This document shows, one piece after another, positions 9,885-20,800 of a stretch of 64,000 nucleotides of DNA. Positions within the stretch are counted from its first letter, which is position 1, and each line of letters opens with the position of its first letter. The DNA comes from Gerris lacustris (Eukaryota; Arthropoda; Insecta; Hemiptera; Gerridae): positions 66,434,388 to 66,498,387 of the forward strand of contig OX578277.1 in assembly GCA_951217055.1 (NCBI GenBank), read 5' to 3'. The translations under genes were made by a program, and so were the position numbers. The notes under the pieces are model-generated. The model was not told the DNA's origin. It searched no databases and worked only from the letters and a program-made list of their open reading frames with translations.

Positions 9885-10300
9885 CAATTAGTGTGGCACA
9901 TAGCTTTCTCGCGTCCTATCATGTACTTTATTGTTACATTAACATTAACGTTATAGTACTTTATTGTTTATTGTGTAAAAACTATAAAAAGTTTTTAGCG
10001 ATCCTAATCAAATCATAGCGGTCTCGCAACAATTTTTGCGGTCGGTACATTTTTTTGGTTTTACTAAAAATCGTATTTGAGAAAAGTGTTTGTCTCATTG
10101 AATATATGTAGTTTGATTTTTTTCCCGACCTAAAGTTCCAATTTTAAATTTGAAGTTCACGTTTAAGGGAGCGTTGCGCGTGAACGCTTGAACGAATAAC
10201 GTTGTACAACGACCTCGTCCTGGGCATTGGTAAAATGAACGTGTCTACCAAATTTCATCAAAATCGGAAGACTCAAAATTTATTCTTGGTTGAGACGCCA
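9885..10300 (+). repeat. Interspersed repeat family A, copy 1
   Basis: Begins gactgccaattagtgtggca and continues through catcctatcatgtac-like, gtttttacacaat-like and cgtcctgggcattggtaaaa sequences. The same series occurs at 31857-32300 and, inverted, at 38708-39275. End fragments occur near 13180, 27550, 28258 and 29870. This copy runs directly into the satellite array. No transposase is seen; a non-autonomous DNA element or Helitron-like repeat is possible. Confidence 0.65.
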
Positions 10301-10329
10301 AGAATGGTTCAAAATTTTGAGACCACTTA

Positions 10330-12385
10330 GAGCCAAATTGGACGATGGTGTACTCCAGCATTAACTAGGAGCACGACTTTTACTTCCGATTAATAACAAT
10401 TTAAAAGGCGTCGCAAAGTTCTTTCTTGGTGTCTCAAAAATAGTGCAAAATTTTAAGACCACTTTGAGCCAAATCGGACGATGGTGTACTCCAGCGGTAA
10501 CTATAGGTGCACGACTTTTACTTGCGATAAATCGCGATTTAGAAGGTGTCGCAAAATTCATTCTTTGCGTATCAAAAATGTGCAAAAATAGTGCAAAATT
10601 ATGAGACCACTTTGAGCCAAATCGGACGATGGTGTACTCCAGCGATAACTTGAAGCACAACTTTGACTTGCGATTAATCGCGATTTAAAAGGCGTCGCAA
10701 AATTAATTCTTTGCGTCTCAAAAATGTGCAAAAATAGTGCAAAATTTTGAGACCACTTTGATCCAAATCGGACGATGGTGTACTCCAGCGTTAACTTGGA
10801 GCACAACTTTGACATGCGATTAATCGCGATTTAGAAGGCGTCACAAAATTCATTCTTGGCGTCTCAAAAATGTGCAAAAATTTTGATACCACTTTAATCC
10901 AAATCGGACGATGGTGTACTCCAGCGTTAACTATAGGTGCACGACTTTTACTTGCGATAAATCGCGATTTAGAAGGTGTCGCAAAATTCATTCTTTGCGT
11001 CTCAAAAATGTGCAAAAATAGTGCAAAATTATGAGACCACATTAATCCAAATCGGACGATGGTGTACTCCAGCGATAACTAGAAGCACAACTTTGACTTG
11101 CGATTATTCGCGATTTAAAAGGCGTCGCAAAATTCATTCTTTGCGTCTCAAAAATGTGCAAAAATAGTGCAAAATTTTGAGACCACTTTGATTCAAATCG
11201 GACGATGGTGTACTCCAGCGTTAACTTGGAGCACAACTTTGACTTCCGATTAATCGCGATTTAGAAGGCGTCGCAAAATTCATACTTGGCGTCTCCAAAA
11301 TGTGCAAAAATAGTGCAAAATTATGAGACCACTTTGAGCCAAATCGGACGATGGTGTACTCCAGCGATAACTTGAAGCACAACTTTGACTTGCGATTAAT
11401 CGCGATTTAAAAGGCGTCGCAAAATTCATTCTTTGCGTCTCAAAAATGTGCAAAAATAGTGCAAAATTTTGAGACCACTTTGATCCAAATCGGACGATGG
11501 TGTACTCCAGCGTTAACTTGGAGCACAACTTTGACATGCGATTAATCGCGATTTAGAAGGCGTCACAAAATTCATTCTTGGCGTCTCAAAAATGTGCAAA
11601 AATAGTGCAAAATTTTGAGACCACTTTGATACAAATCGGACGATGTTGTACTCCAGCGTTAACTTGGAGCACAAATTTGACTTGCGATTAACGCGATTTA
11701 AAAGGCGTCGCAAAATTCATTCTTTGCGTCTCAAAAATGTGCAAAAAGAGTGCAACATTTTGAGACCACTTTGATCCAAATCGGACGATGGTGTACTCCA
11801 GCGTTAACTTGGAGCACAACTTTGACTTCCGATTAATCGCGATTTAGAAGGCGTCGCAAAATTCATACTTGGCGTCTCAAAAATGTGCAAAAATAGTGCA
11901 AAATTATGAGACCACTTTGAGCCAAATCGGACGATGGTGTACTCCAGCGATAACTTGAATCACAACTTTGACTTGCGATTAATCGCGATTTAAAAGGCGT
12001 CGCAAAATTCATTCTTTGCGTCTCAAAAATGTGCAAAAATAGTGCAAAATTTTGAGACCACTTTGATCCAAATCGGACGATGGTGTTCTCCAGCGTTAAC
12101 TTGGAGCACAACTTTGACATGCGATTAATCACGATTTAGAAGGCGTCGCAAAATTCATTCTTGGCGTCTCAAAAATGTGCAAAAATAGTGCAAAATTTTG
12201 AGACCACTTTGATCCAAATCGGACGATGGTGTACTCCAGCGTTAACTTGGAGCACAACTTTGACATGCGATTAATCGCGATTTAGAAGGCGTCGCAAAAT
12301 TTTATTCTTGGCGTCTCAAAAATGTGCAAAAATAGTGCAAAATTATGAGACCACTTTGAGCCAAATCGGACGATGGTGTACTCTA
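10330..12385. repeat. Satellite array, ~146-bp monomer, about 14-15 copies
   Basis: The landmark aaatcggacgatggtgtact recurs at about 10471, 10619, 10765, 10901, 11049, 11195, 11341, 11487 and onward to 12363, giving spacings of mostly 146 bp (136 where a ~10-bp block is missing). Monomers fall into variants (ttaacttggagc versus ataacttgaagc; tgagacc versus tatgagacc) that recur in a partly ordered pattern. The open frames here are translations of the repeat. Confidence 0.92.
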
Positions 12386-13299
12386 AGTTAACGGCCATCC
12401 ATTATTCCCTGAGCGAAAAAGTTGGTTCTTGAGGCGAAGCAGAAGGAACCATGGTCTCGGGAGCTAATTATCGCGAGGGGAATAATGGCACTTTACTCAC
12501 GAGGTACATACAATATTTTATCTCCAGTAGAAAAAAGATACACATTTTCGTCCATTGCACAGTTTTTATTTAATATTTGAATAAATAACAATAATTATTA
12601 GCATTTTTAATAGCAGATATAAGAGATTCAATATTAAAAACAAATAAGAATTGGAATTAAACTCAAATAGAAGGTTATTTAGATGCAGGTTATAATGTTG
12701 TAAACAAAGACGAAAAAGCGCAGTGCCGCCAACCTGATTACGACAACTTCATTTCATTAGCCATACATTTTCTACTATTTATAAAATAATTAAGTTGCAA
12801 TCTTTACTTTTGTGCCCTACTTTACTTATTCGCCCTACTTTTACCTTTTCTCCCTACTTTTTGAGTTCAGGAATGAAAAGACCTGTTTTAGTCCCTCTAA
12901 ACTAATTCAAAATCATAACTTTTTTCCCCTACTGGAGATAAAAATCTATTAGTATGATTTTGATTAAATTTGAATGGTAGGGCTCAATTAACCCAATGTT
13001 GGTCCCATAATAATTCCAACATTGTTTATTAACCTAAATATCCTAACTCATCCGATAATTAATATATTATGATGGTTTGATAAAAGTTGCCCACAGATGG
13101 ACCCATATTAATTTTTAATAATTTTAACCGTATGCGCACATTAAGCCTTGCTAAATTGATATTTTTATTCATGTAAATAGTCTGCCAATTAGTTTGACAC
13201 ATAACTTTCTCGCGTTCTGTATTCTATGTATATTGGGAACTATGTCACATGATTCAGCCCAACTGCTAAGCAGGGTGTTAATTATTGATGTAAAAAGTT
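12386..13299. other. Non-coding stretch with one imperfect palindrome
   Basis: An imperfect inverted repeat (ccattattccctgagcg ... cgcgaggggaataatgg, about 12408-12488) follows the satellite. A short family-A end fragment lies near 13180-13215. No gene seen. Confidence 0.45.
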
Positions 13300-13878
13300 T
13301 TATCTACGATTGTTACTAAATATAAACATTGTATCTCTGTTTAGATGCGTATAGAAAGCAATTCTTTACGTACTTGTATTCATTGCGCATGCGCGTCTCA
13401 TAATCCTGAAGAATTCCTCTTCTTTACCGCCCTAGGGTGGTAAAGAAGTCGAATTCTTCAACTTTACGCACGATTAGCGAGTTTGTTTACATTTAACAAA
13501 ACTAATTTTATGTTTGTTTAATAAAAGTAACTGTTTATATCGAGTTTTTTGTGAAAATCAATGCGTGATTTAAGTGATTATGACGAATATGAGGAGAATA
13601 ATACGCCTCCCGAAATAATTAATTCCGCACAAAATACAACTAATGAATTAGTGTCATCTTTATCACAAGAGAAATACGAACTTACATACAGGAAGTTTAT
13701 TATTTTTTTCTGTATTTATTATTAAAATCTAACAATCGTAGATAAAGTACGGTACGCAACTCGTGCGAAAACGGCATTTTGCATTGCTCGTGTGGTTTTA
13801 CTACCCTCGCTATCGCTCGGGTGCAAACTCCACACTCGCATGCAAAATGCTACTTTCCGCACTCGACGCGTAATGTAC
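13300..13878 (+). mobile_element. TIR element family B, copy 1, with a coding fragment
   Basis: Exact 16-bp inverted repeats ttatctacgattgtta (13300-13315) and its complement (13730-13745) flank a 446-bp unit. A further block, acggtacgcaactcgtgcg to gcgtaatgtac (to 13878), is shared by all three family copies (48365-48935 and 53170-53585), so the mobile unit may be larger than the TIR pair. The interior has a gcgcatgcgc palindrome and a hairpin around 13410-13460. It is probably a non-autonomous DNA element. Confidence 0.65.
13561..13725 (+). pseudogene. 54-residue coding fragment inside TIR element family B
   Basis: An acidic N-terminus (MRDLSDYDEYEENNTPPEII) is followed by SQEKYELTYRKF and then an unrelated hydrophobic tail and stop. 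The ...YELTYRKF... run resembles the start of the N-terminal helical domain of Crypton-like tyrosine recombinase proteins, but this is a weak recollection. Copy 2 (about 48620-48760) keeps the same peptide pattern with stops, and copy 3 has lost it. Likely the truncated 5' coding end of an autonomous parent. Confidence 0.4.
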
Positions 13879-13933
13879 AATTGCAATAGAGTTAACCCTC
13901 TATAATTATTGAGGTTATCTTTTTCGCCTTTTT

Positions 13934-14063
13934 ACTGGTCTTATATTACTTTGCTTTGTAAGTTTCATCGCACACCTATTACCCCAATTTGTAACCACTT
14001 CCCGTCTTTCAATCTTCCCCAAATTTTGCATATGGAAACAACTGAGGTGAAGAATACAGAAAC

Positions 14064-14109
<46 letters not shown>

Positions 14110-14283
14110 GTCATATTACTTTGCTTTGTAAGTTTCATCGTACACCTAATTTTGAGCCATTTTCTGCCTTTCAATCTTCCCCAAATTTTGCACATGGAAA
14201 CAATTAAGGTGAAGAATACAGAAAAAAAAACAAAAAAACAAAAATAATTGGCGTCATATTTCTTTGTTGAAAATAAGACCAGT
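13934..14283 (+). mobile_element. TIR element family C (actggtcttat ends), two internal units
   Basis: Starts actggtcttat (13934) and ends ataagaccagt (14283), an 11-bp inverted repeat. Inside are two copies of a ~160-bp unit (aagtttcatcgcacac-like ... caatcttccccaaattttgc ... gaatacagaaacc-like ... A-run). The A run at about 14066-14105 is long. A second element at 39362-40147 has the same ends and five units. No transposase. Confidence 0.75.
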
Positions 14284-14309
14284 GTTTAAAAATGGTATTT
14301 TTATATTAA

Positions 14310-15960
14310 TTATTTATAAATAAGAGTAGTTATGACCCACGACCATTCTTTCGCTTTCGGTACAATCTCTGTCTCCAAGATCATATTAAATAAAGCTGTA
14401 ATATAAAGTAACCAGTTGCCGGGCAAGTATTTATAAAATTCATAGCTGATAGTATCAGAACCTGGTGTTGAATTATTTTTCGATTTGGCTATAGCTTGAG
14501 TGATTTCCTCCATTGGTATGGGTTCCTCTAGTAATGGGTCGCGATAAAGTTGTGGTAACATATTTTCTTTATGTGATGAGATGAGTAATTGGTGATATCA
14601 CCTGATCGGAAAAAAGGCTGATATAAAATTCTTCCCAAGCATATGTATATCAATATTGATGGAATTATTAAATGATTAATTTTTAAACTGTCAATATTCT
14701 CCAAAAAAAAGTATTCGAGTTGTGTATATCTGATAAGGCCTCTATAGCAGAATCATTATATTTTCTCTCTTTTGAGCGGATTAATTGTCTATATTTTTTT
14801 GCCTCAAGTGCACAATTTGCTTTAAGGGGTTCCACAAATTTTTGTTTTTTGCATTTTCGTAGGTTTTTATTGAGATATTGTTTTCTAGTTCGACACTCTA
14901 TATCATACCATGGCCTGTAGGTTTGTTTGACAGTTATCTTAGAACAGAGACTTTTGTGCGTACCCACTTGTTTTGCTGTTGATTTTATTGTGTTAACCAG
15001 GTTTTCGTGCAGTTGAGTCTATAGAGTGACGGATGGGGAGTTTTGCATTATTTCAAAATAAATATCCTTTCTAGTTTTATCCCAAATATTCTTTTCTGTT
15101 TTTCTCATGACTTCTTTGAGGAATTCTTAGGTTGAATCATATTTAGGGTTAAATTAGGGTAAGTGGTTGATAAAGGCTGCATGTGTCAATACTTATATCT
15201 TTTACTATAGGTAGCTGTTGAATTCTGCACCAAATTAAATCTATTGTACTACTTCCTAAACTGGTGATGTTTGTTAAGCTTCCTGGATTATCGGATTGTG
15301 TTCGACCGTTCAATAAAACAAAATTATTTAATTCCAACAGTTCTGTCAGCATTTTGCCTTTCTTATCATCCTTAGTATCCATTGAACTCCTAAACCAATT
15401 GACATTTGAATTGTTATCTTCTTTTGGTAAGTTAAAATTTAGTTCCCCTACTCTTGCATTGAAGTCGCCCCCTCAAATGAATGTTACCTCCGGAAATTTA
15501 TCTATAATGGAGACCAAAGTTTCATTAAAGAGGTCAATTATGTGTTAAAATTAAGGGATGGCTTAAAATAAACCAACACTATAATAATAGGGACCGGAAG
15601 GTCCTTCATAGTTAAATAAAGGAAAAGTCAATACTCAGTTTTGTCCAAGATGTCGATTGTGGATTGTATTCTGGCAAGTATGGACAGTCCTCCACTGGCA
15701 CGTCCTAGACTCTTCTCTCTGACAGCTCTAAACGTTATGATTCGGCAAATTAGTGGGAGGCACTAGAATGTCATCCATATTCCATTTAATTTATATTTCG
15801 CATAGGCAAATAATGTCAAAATTGGTAAATTCGTGGCTGTTGTCTAAGAAATTGGCATATCCATTACAATTCCAATACGTGATAGAGGTTGGGAGGTAAG
15901 AAGTGCTTAAATTTGGTGACCGTCACATTGTTTCTTATTTTTCAAAGAAACAATTATTTC
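14310..15960 (-). pseudogene. Non-LTR retrotransposon (LINE) relic, endonuclease to start of RT
   Basis: On the minus strand, reading downwards: an apurinic-type endonuclease (patches such as FDIICLCE, GGLSILAR, then SSTIDLIW at about 15240), a basic linker rich in Lys/Arg (14967-14683, with RPWYDIECRTRKQYLNKNLR) and the first RT block (PGSDTISYEFYKYLP, about 14460). Several stops and frame changes separate the pieces, and the element ends at about 14310 before the RT catalytic site. Jockey-superfamily-like organisation. It is dead. Confidence 0.75.
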
Positions 15961-16199
15961 TGTCAGATCTATTCCACATATTTCTGACATTTTTTTAACT
16001 CCGCATTTTTCTTTATAGAGAAGGTTATCGTCGAGCACGAAACGGCCGTCCCCTCTTTTAAGGTATTCAAATATTACATTTATGATCTTACGCGAGAAGG
16101 TTTACTATTTAAAGTTGTTAGAATTAAAATATTTTCCCAGGTAATAGTGGTTACTGTGTCAGCTGACTTTTGGCTTATGTGGGATCATTCCATTAAATT

Positions 16200-17603
16200 T
16201 GTCCTATCTCTCCACTCCCTGTTCTGGCAAAAATCATAGAAAAAATTGCAAACAAACGTTTATTGAATTTCCTATAAAATATTAACATTTTACACGAAAA
16301 TGAATTTGGCTTTCGTAAGGGTAGAAATACCGACGATGCAATTGTTAAAGTCACCTCATTTGTGTCTCATAAACTAGATAAAAGAGAGCGAGCCGTTGTC
16401 GTATTCTTGGATCTGGCAAAGGCATTTGACTCCATTTCGCACTCCTTGTTAATAGAAAAACTTGCGGAAATTGGAATGAGTGGGAAAATTTTGAAATGGT
16501 TCAAAAGCTACCTTAAAATCAGGAAACAGAGAGTTAGAATCGACAACACTCTAAGTGAATCTAACAGCAGCGAGTACTCTATCCCCCAGGGCTCGGTACT
16601 ATCCGGTACGCTATTCATCACGTTCATGAATGATCTTTTGATACTTATAGACAACTCAGCTGAAATTATATCCTATGCTGATGACACGGCATTAATGAGC
16701 TATGGAAGGACTTGGATAGAAACTCTAACAAATACCGAGAAAAATTTAAATAGAATAAAAGACTGGCTTAATGACAATAAACTTACAATCAAAATTGACA
16801 AGACTAAATTTGTAACTTTTTCACTTTATAGTAATTCACAGCCAAACCAACAGTCACCCTATCCCTGCATCAACCCGCCTATAAAAAAACATTTCCTCAA
16901 CAATGCACATCTCCGAAAATTAACAGTGTCGAAACAATTAATTACCTCGGACTCACTATAGACTCGACTCTGACATGGAAATCCCACATTACAAACATTA
17001 CAAAGAAAATCAGACAACTATCGTACCTATTTCTACACATGAGAAATTACCTGCATTTACAGTACCTAATGCAATGTTATTATGCTTTTGTTTATTCGAT
17101 CATACAATACGGTATTGTGGCTTATGGCTCTGCTTCTGAGACAAGTTTAAAACAACTGACAATAGCCCAAAATGTTTCACACTGATGATCTCATCGATTA
17201 GATGAGTAAAGTGGCCGGATAACCCCCGTCATGTAATAACCCTGGCAGTTGATCAGGACTAAAATACTAAAAAAAAAAAAAAAAAAAAAAAAAAAATAGC
17301 CCAAAAACAAATAATAAAAATTATACTAAAAAAACCACGATGTACGCCATCATCTCCGATATTTAAGTCACTGCAAATTCTGAAAGTTAAAGAAATTTTC
17401 GAACTGACAGCTCTAAACCGAATTCACACTGGCAAATACACACTCAACAAAACAGAACATAATTACAAAACCAGAACGATACAACAATCAACCTTCCAAC
17501 CTCCTTACATAAAAACTACTACAGGACAGAGACAATGTTACTATATAGTGACCGGTCTATACAATCTACTACCTAATAACATAGACCTTGTTTTAAACAA
17601 CTA
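16200..17603 (+). pseudogene. Non-LTR retrotransposon (LINE) RT relic, interrupted by a SINE
   Basis: RT coding on the plus strand: FVSHKLDKRERAVVVFLDLA (16350-), AFDSISHSLL, YSIPQGSVLSG, and the catalytic YADD at about 16675. An intact 199-codon stretch lies at 16362-16961. After a frameshift near 16930 the C-terminal part continues (INYLGLTIDSTLTWKSHI; YSIIQYGIVAYGS). A SINE splits the frame at 17173-17294, and the ORF resumes (IAQKQIIKIILKK) to a stop at about 17603. Upstream of 16350 the frame is broken. Probable 3' UTR lies at 17604-17688 and 22004-22304. Confidence 0.85.
17173..17294 (+). mobile_element. SINE insertion with poly(A) tail and 12-bp target duplication
   Basis: About 95 bp of unique sequence plus a poly(A) tail, flanked by aatagcccaaaa at 17161-17172 and 17295-17306. 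It contains ccggataacccccgtcatgt and aaccctggcagttgatcagg, both also present in reverse complement at 53070-53155. Removing it restores the LINE reading frame, which shows it is an insertion. I see no clear tRNA or 7SL head, so it may be 5'-truncated. Confidence 0.8.
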
Positions 17604-17688
17604 ACTAAACAATATTTACTCGCTAAGTACAACGGTCAATAGGGAACAAATAATGTAAACAACTGAAAACATTTCTAATCAAACTAAT

Positions 17689-17801
17689 TGTTGGATACAC
17701 ACACAAACAATATAGTACATAAACTATACTTTAATATTACAACTAAATCTAATATACATTTTTATCGGAACACAACATAACAACTATTTGTAAGAATTAA
17801 T
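17689..17801 (-). repeat. 3' LTR of the Gypsy element (113 bp)
   Basis: Matches 21891-22003 over its whole length by eye (tgttggatacacac ... tgtaagaattaat). The Gag-Pol stop codon lies within it. Exact LTR edges are uncertain by a few bases, because flanking TAAT/ATTAAT sequence makes the target duplication ambiguous. Confidence 0.8.
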
Positions 17802-20800
17802 TGATTTTGTTGTTCGTATCTGATCTAGATGTCTTCTCCATATTAGTCCTTCCTCCCTATCTATTTTGACCAAGTAGTGATGAGTGCCCTCGCACTTTAT
17901 CACATTTCCAAATTTCCATTTTTCCCCGTTTACCTGATAATTTCGAACCTGCACACGGTCTCCCACATCAAATTTCCTTTTCACACTTATCCTTTCCCCT
18001 GTTTGTTTATGTCCTTCCTCGGCCACCATTAAGTCCAGCTTAGTTCGAATCACCCTCCCGAACATTAGGTGATAAGCTGACTCCCCTGTGATATTTGGCA
18101 CTTTCCTTAGTTGAGTTAATAGTATGTCCAGCTTTGATCCTATATCTCCTGGGTCTGTCTCCATGGCCTGTATTCCTTTCTTTACCGTTTGTACAAACCT
18201 TTCTGCTTGTCCGTTCGAGGCTGGTTGGTAGGGTGCGGTTAATTTATGATTTATATTGAACTGTTTTAGAAATCCTTCAAATTTTTCTGATGTAAACTGT
18301 CTACCGTTATCGGATACCAACACGTAGGGTATTCCGAAAACAGTAAATATTCTTCTAAGCTGTTTTATACACCACTCAGAGGTTGTTGAGGTCGTAGGTA
18401 GTGCTTCGACCCATTTGCTGTAAGCATCTACAACTATAAAATAATACCGTCCATTCGTAGGTCCCGCAAAATCAATATGTATTCGATACCACGGTGCCTC
18501 TGTTGCTTCCCAAGGGTGGTGCTTCTCTTGGACTGGTTCGCTTTTCTTTAGGCAACATCTTTTAAATTCTCCGACCATCTCCTCTATGTGCTTATCAATA
18601 TTCTTCCAATAGCAGTAGCTCCAAGCTAGCGCCTTCATTTTTACCATTCCCACATGACCTTCATGTAATGCCATCATTACCCTCGGTTGTAACTTGATTG
18701 GGACTACTATCCTCATTCCTCTAAAAACACATCCATCCTGTAGTGAATACTCATTATCCTTTAGGCCAATCTCTCTAAGACTTTTCCCTTCTTCCAATCT
18801 ATTCTTTATTACTCCTAGATATTCATCTTTTTCCGTTTCCCTTCTTATCTCTTTCTTGTTTACCGGCATCATTTCTATTTGCTTAATGTGAAAAGTCGAA
18901 CTTTCATCCTCTTTGTTTGCAACTGACTGCTCATATGGAAAGCGAGAAAGGTAATCTGCGTTTGCATGTTCAGTAGTCCTTCTAAATTCTACTTTGTAGT
19001 CAAACCCTGAGAGGAAGTGGGCGTAGTTAAACATCCTGGTAGCTGTAACTGTAGGTAAGGTGCGATGTGGGTCAAATATTGACACTAGAGGCTTGTGGTC
19101 GGTTATTAAAATAAATTTCCGTCCATAAATATAAGGAAAACATTTTTTTATTCCCCAATATATGCCAGTGGCTTCCTTATCTATTTGGCTGTACCGTGCT
19201 TCACTTTTGCTTAAGGATCTAGAAGCGAACGCAATTGGCTTCTCAGTCCCATCCTTATACCGGTGGGATAATACAGCTCCTAGTCCGACTTCGGTCGCCA
19301 ATACTAATGGCAATGTTGGGTCAAAATGTGTTAGCACCCTGTCACTCGTGATTTCCTTAATAACTCTTTTAAAGGATCTTTCACATTCGTCCGACCATTT
19401 AAATTCTTGGTTTTTCTGCAACAGTTTATTCATTGGATGTAACAAGGTAGCTAAATTTGAAATGAACCTGTTGTAATAATTTGCAATTCCTATGAATGTC
19501 CTTAATTCACCCTGGTTTTCTGGTCTTTTAGCTTTTAAAAGGGCTTCGATTTTCTCTCCCGTCTTATGTAACCCGTCTTTGTCGATTATGTGGCCTAAAT
19601 ATTTAATACTGGTTTGACAGAATTTACTTTTTTCCCTATTAATTCTCAAATTATATACCCTCATTTGTTGCAGCACTTGTTTTAATCTGCTCAAAAGTTC
19701 TTCAATTGTCCTACCCTGAATTATTATGTCATCAAAAAATGACTGTACCCCTTCTAGTCCCTGCAAAACTTTTCCCATAAATTTATTCCATAGAGCTGGC
19801 GCCACTTTCACTCCGAACATAAGTCGATTTACTTTGTAAATCCCCTTTTGGGAACTGATGGCCTGTAACCTTGCACTCTCATCGTCCATTAATACATGTA
19901 AATACGCATTACTTAGGTCCAACGTACAAAAATATTTCCCCCCGTTCATTTGGGCAAATATTTCATCAATCCGGGGAATGGGGTAGTTGTCATCTTTTAT
20001 CATTTTATTAAGGGTTACCTTGTAATCTGCACACAGTCTTACTTCTCCATTAGGTTTTATTACTGGAACAACAGGCGGGCCCCATTCTGACTGTTCTACC
20101 TTAGCTATTATCCCTAGACGCTCTAGACGCTCAATCTCCTCATCTACTTTTCTTTTAATCGCAAATGGCACTTGTCTAGGTTTTATAAAAGTTGGTACGG
20201 CTTTTTCTGTAAGATGCAGATGTGCTTTATAATTTGGAATACATCCTATACCCGGTTGAAATACATCCTCGAATTCTGTTAATAGTTTATCTAATTTTGT
20301 TGTTTCCCCTGAATGTACCATTTTGATTTCACCCCAGTCTAATTTTACTTCCCTAAACCAAGCTCTACCGAAAATTGGGTCTACTTTTTGATTGATCACA
20401 TATAATTTCCCAAAAAAATCAAAATCTTTATACTTACATCTTACGATAGATACGCCTTTAGGTACTATTACTTCCCCTGTATAAGTCTTAAGTTCTACGT
20501 TGGTTTTCCATAGTCTGTTCGTTAGTCCTAACCTGTCATAATCATAAGAAGATATTGAGCTAAGAGCAGCGCCAGTATCAAGTTCCATCATCAACTTCTT
20601 CCCTTCAATGTCTAGCTCCACTTCGAACCTGCCTGACTTCCCCACTTGTATTCTATTGATTTGATGTCTGTTGTCTTCCCGGTAGTCTTCGTCGCTTTCT
20701 TCGTCGAATTGATGCAATTGCCTCTGCTGTGATTTTCTCTTTGTCAAACATACTCGTAAGTGTCCTTTCTTATTACAAGCCTTACAGACTTCTTCCTTAA

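Noticed and set aside
10361..12132. Several 60-100-codon frames sharing peptides
   Set aside because: They are translations of the 146-bp satellite; the unit length is not a multiple of three and frames break between monomers.
10330..12385. Possible CRISPR array
   Set aside because: Repeat spacing of ~146 bp with no distinct spacers, and the context is eukaryotic.
13965..14247. Lys-rich and Phe-rich frames over the A run
   Set aside because: Artefacts of the poly(A) joint in TIR element family C.
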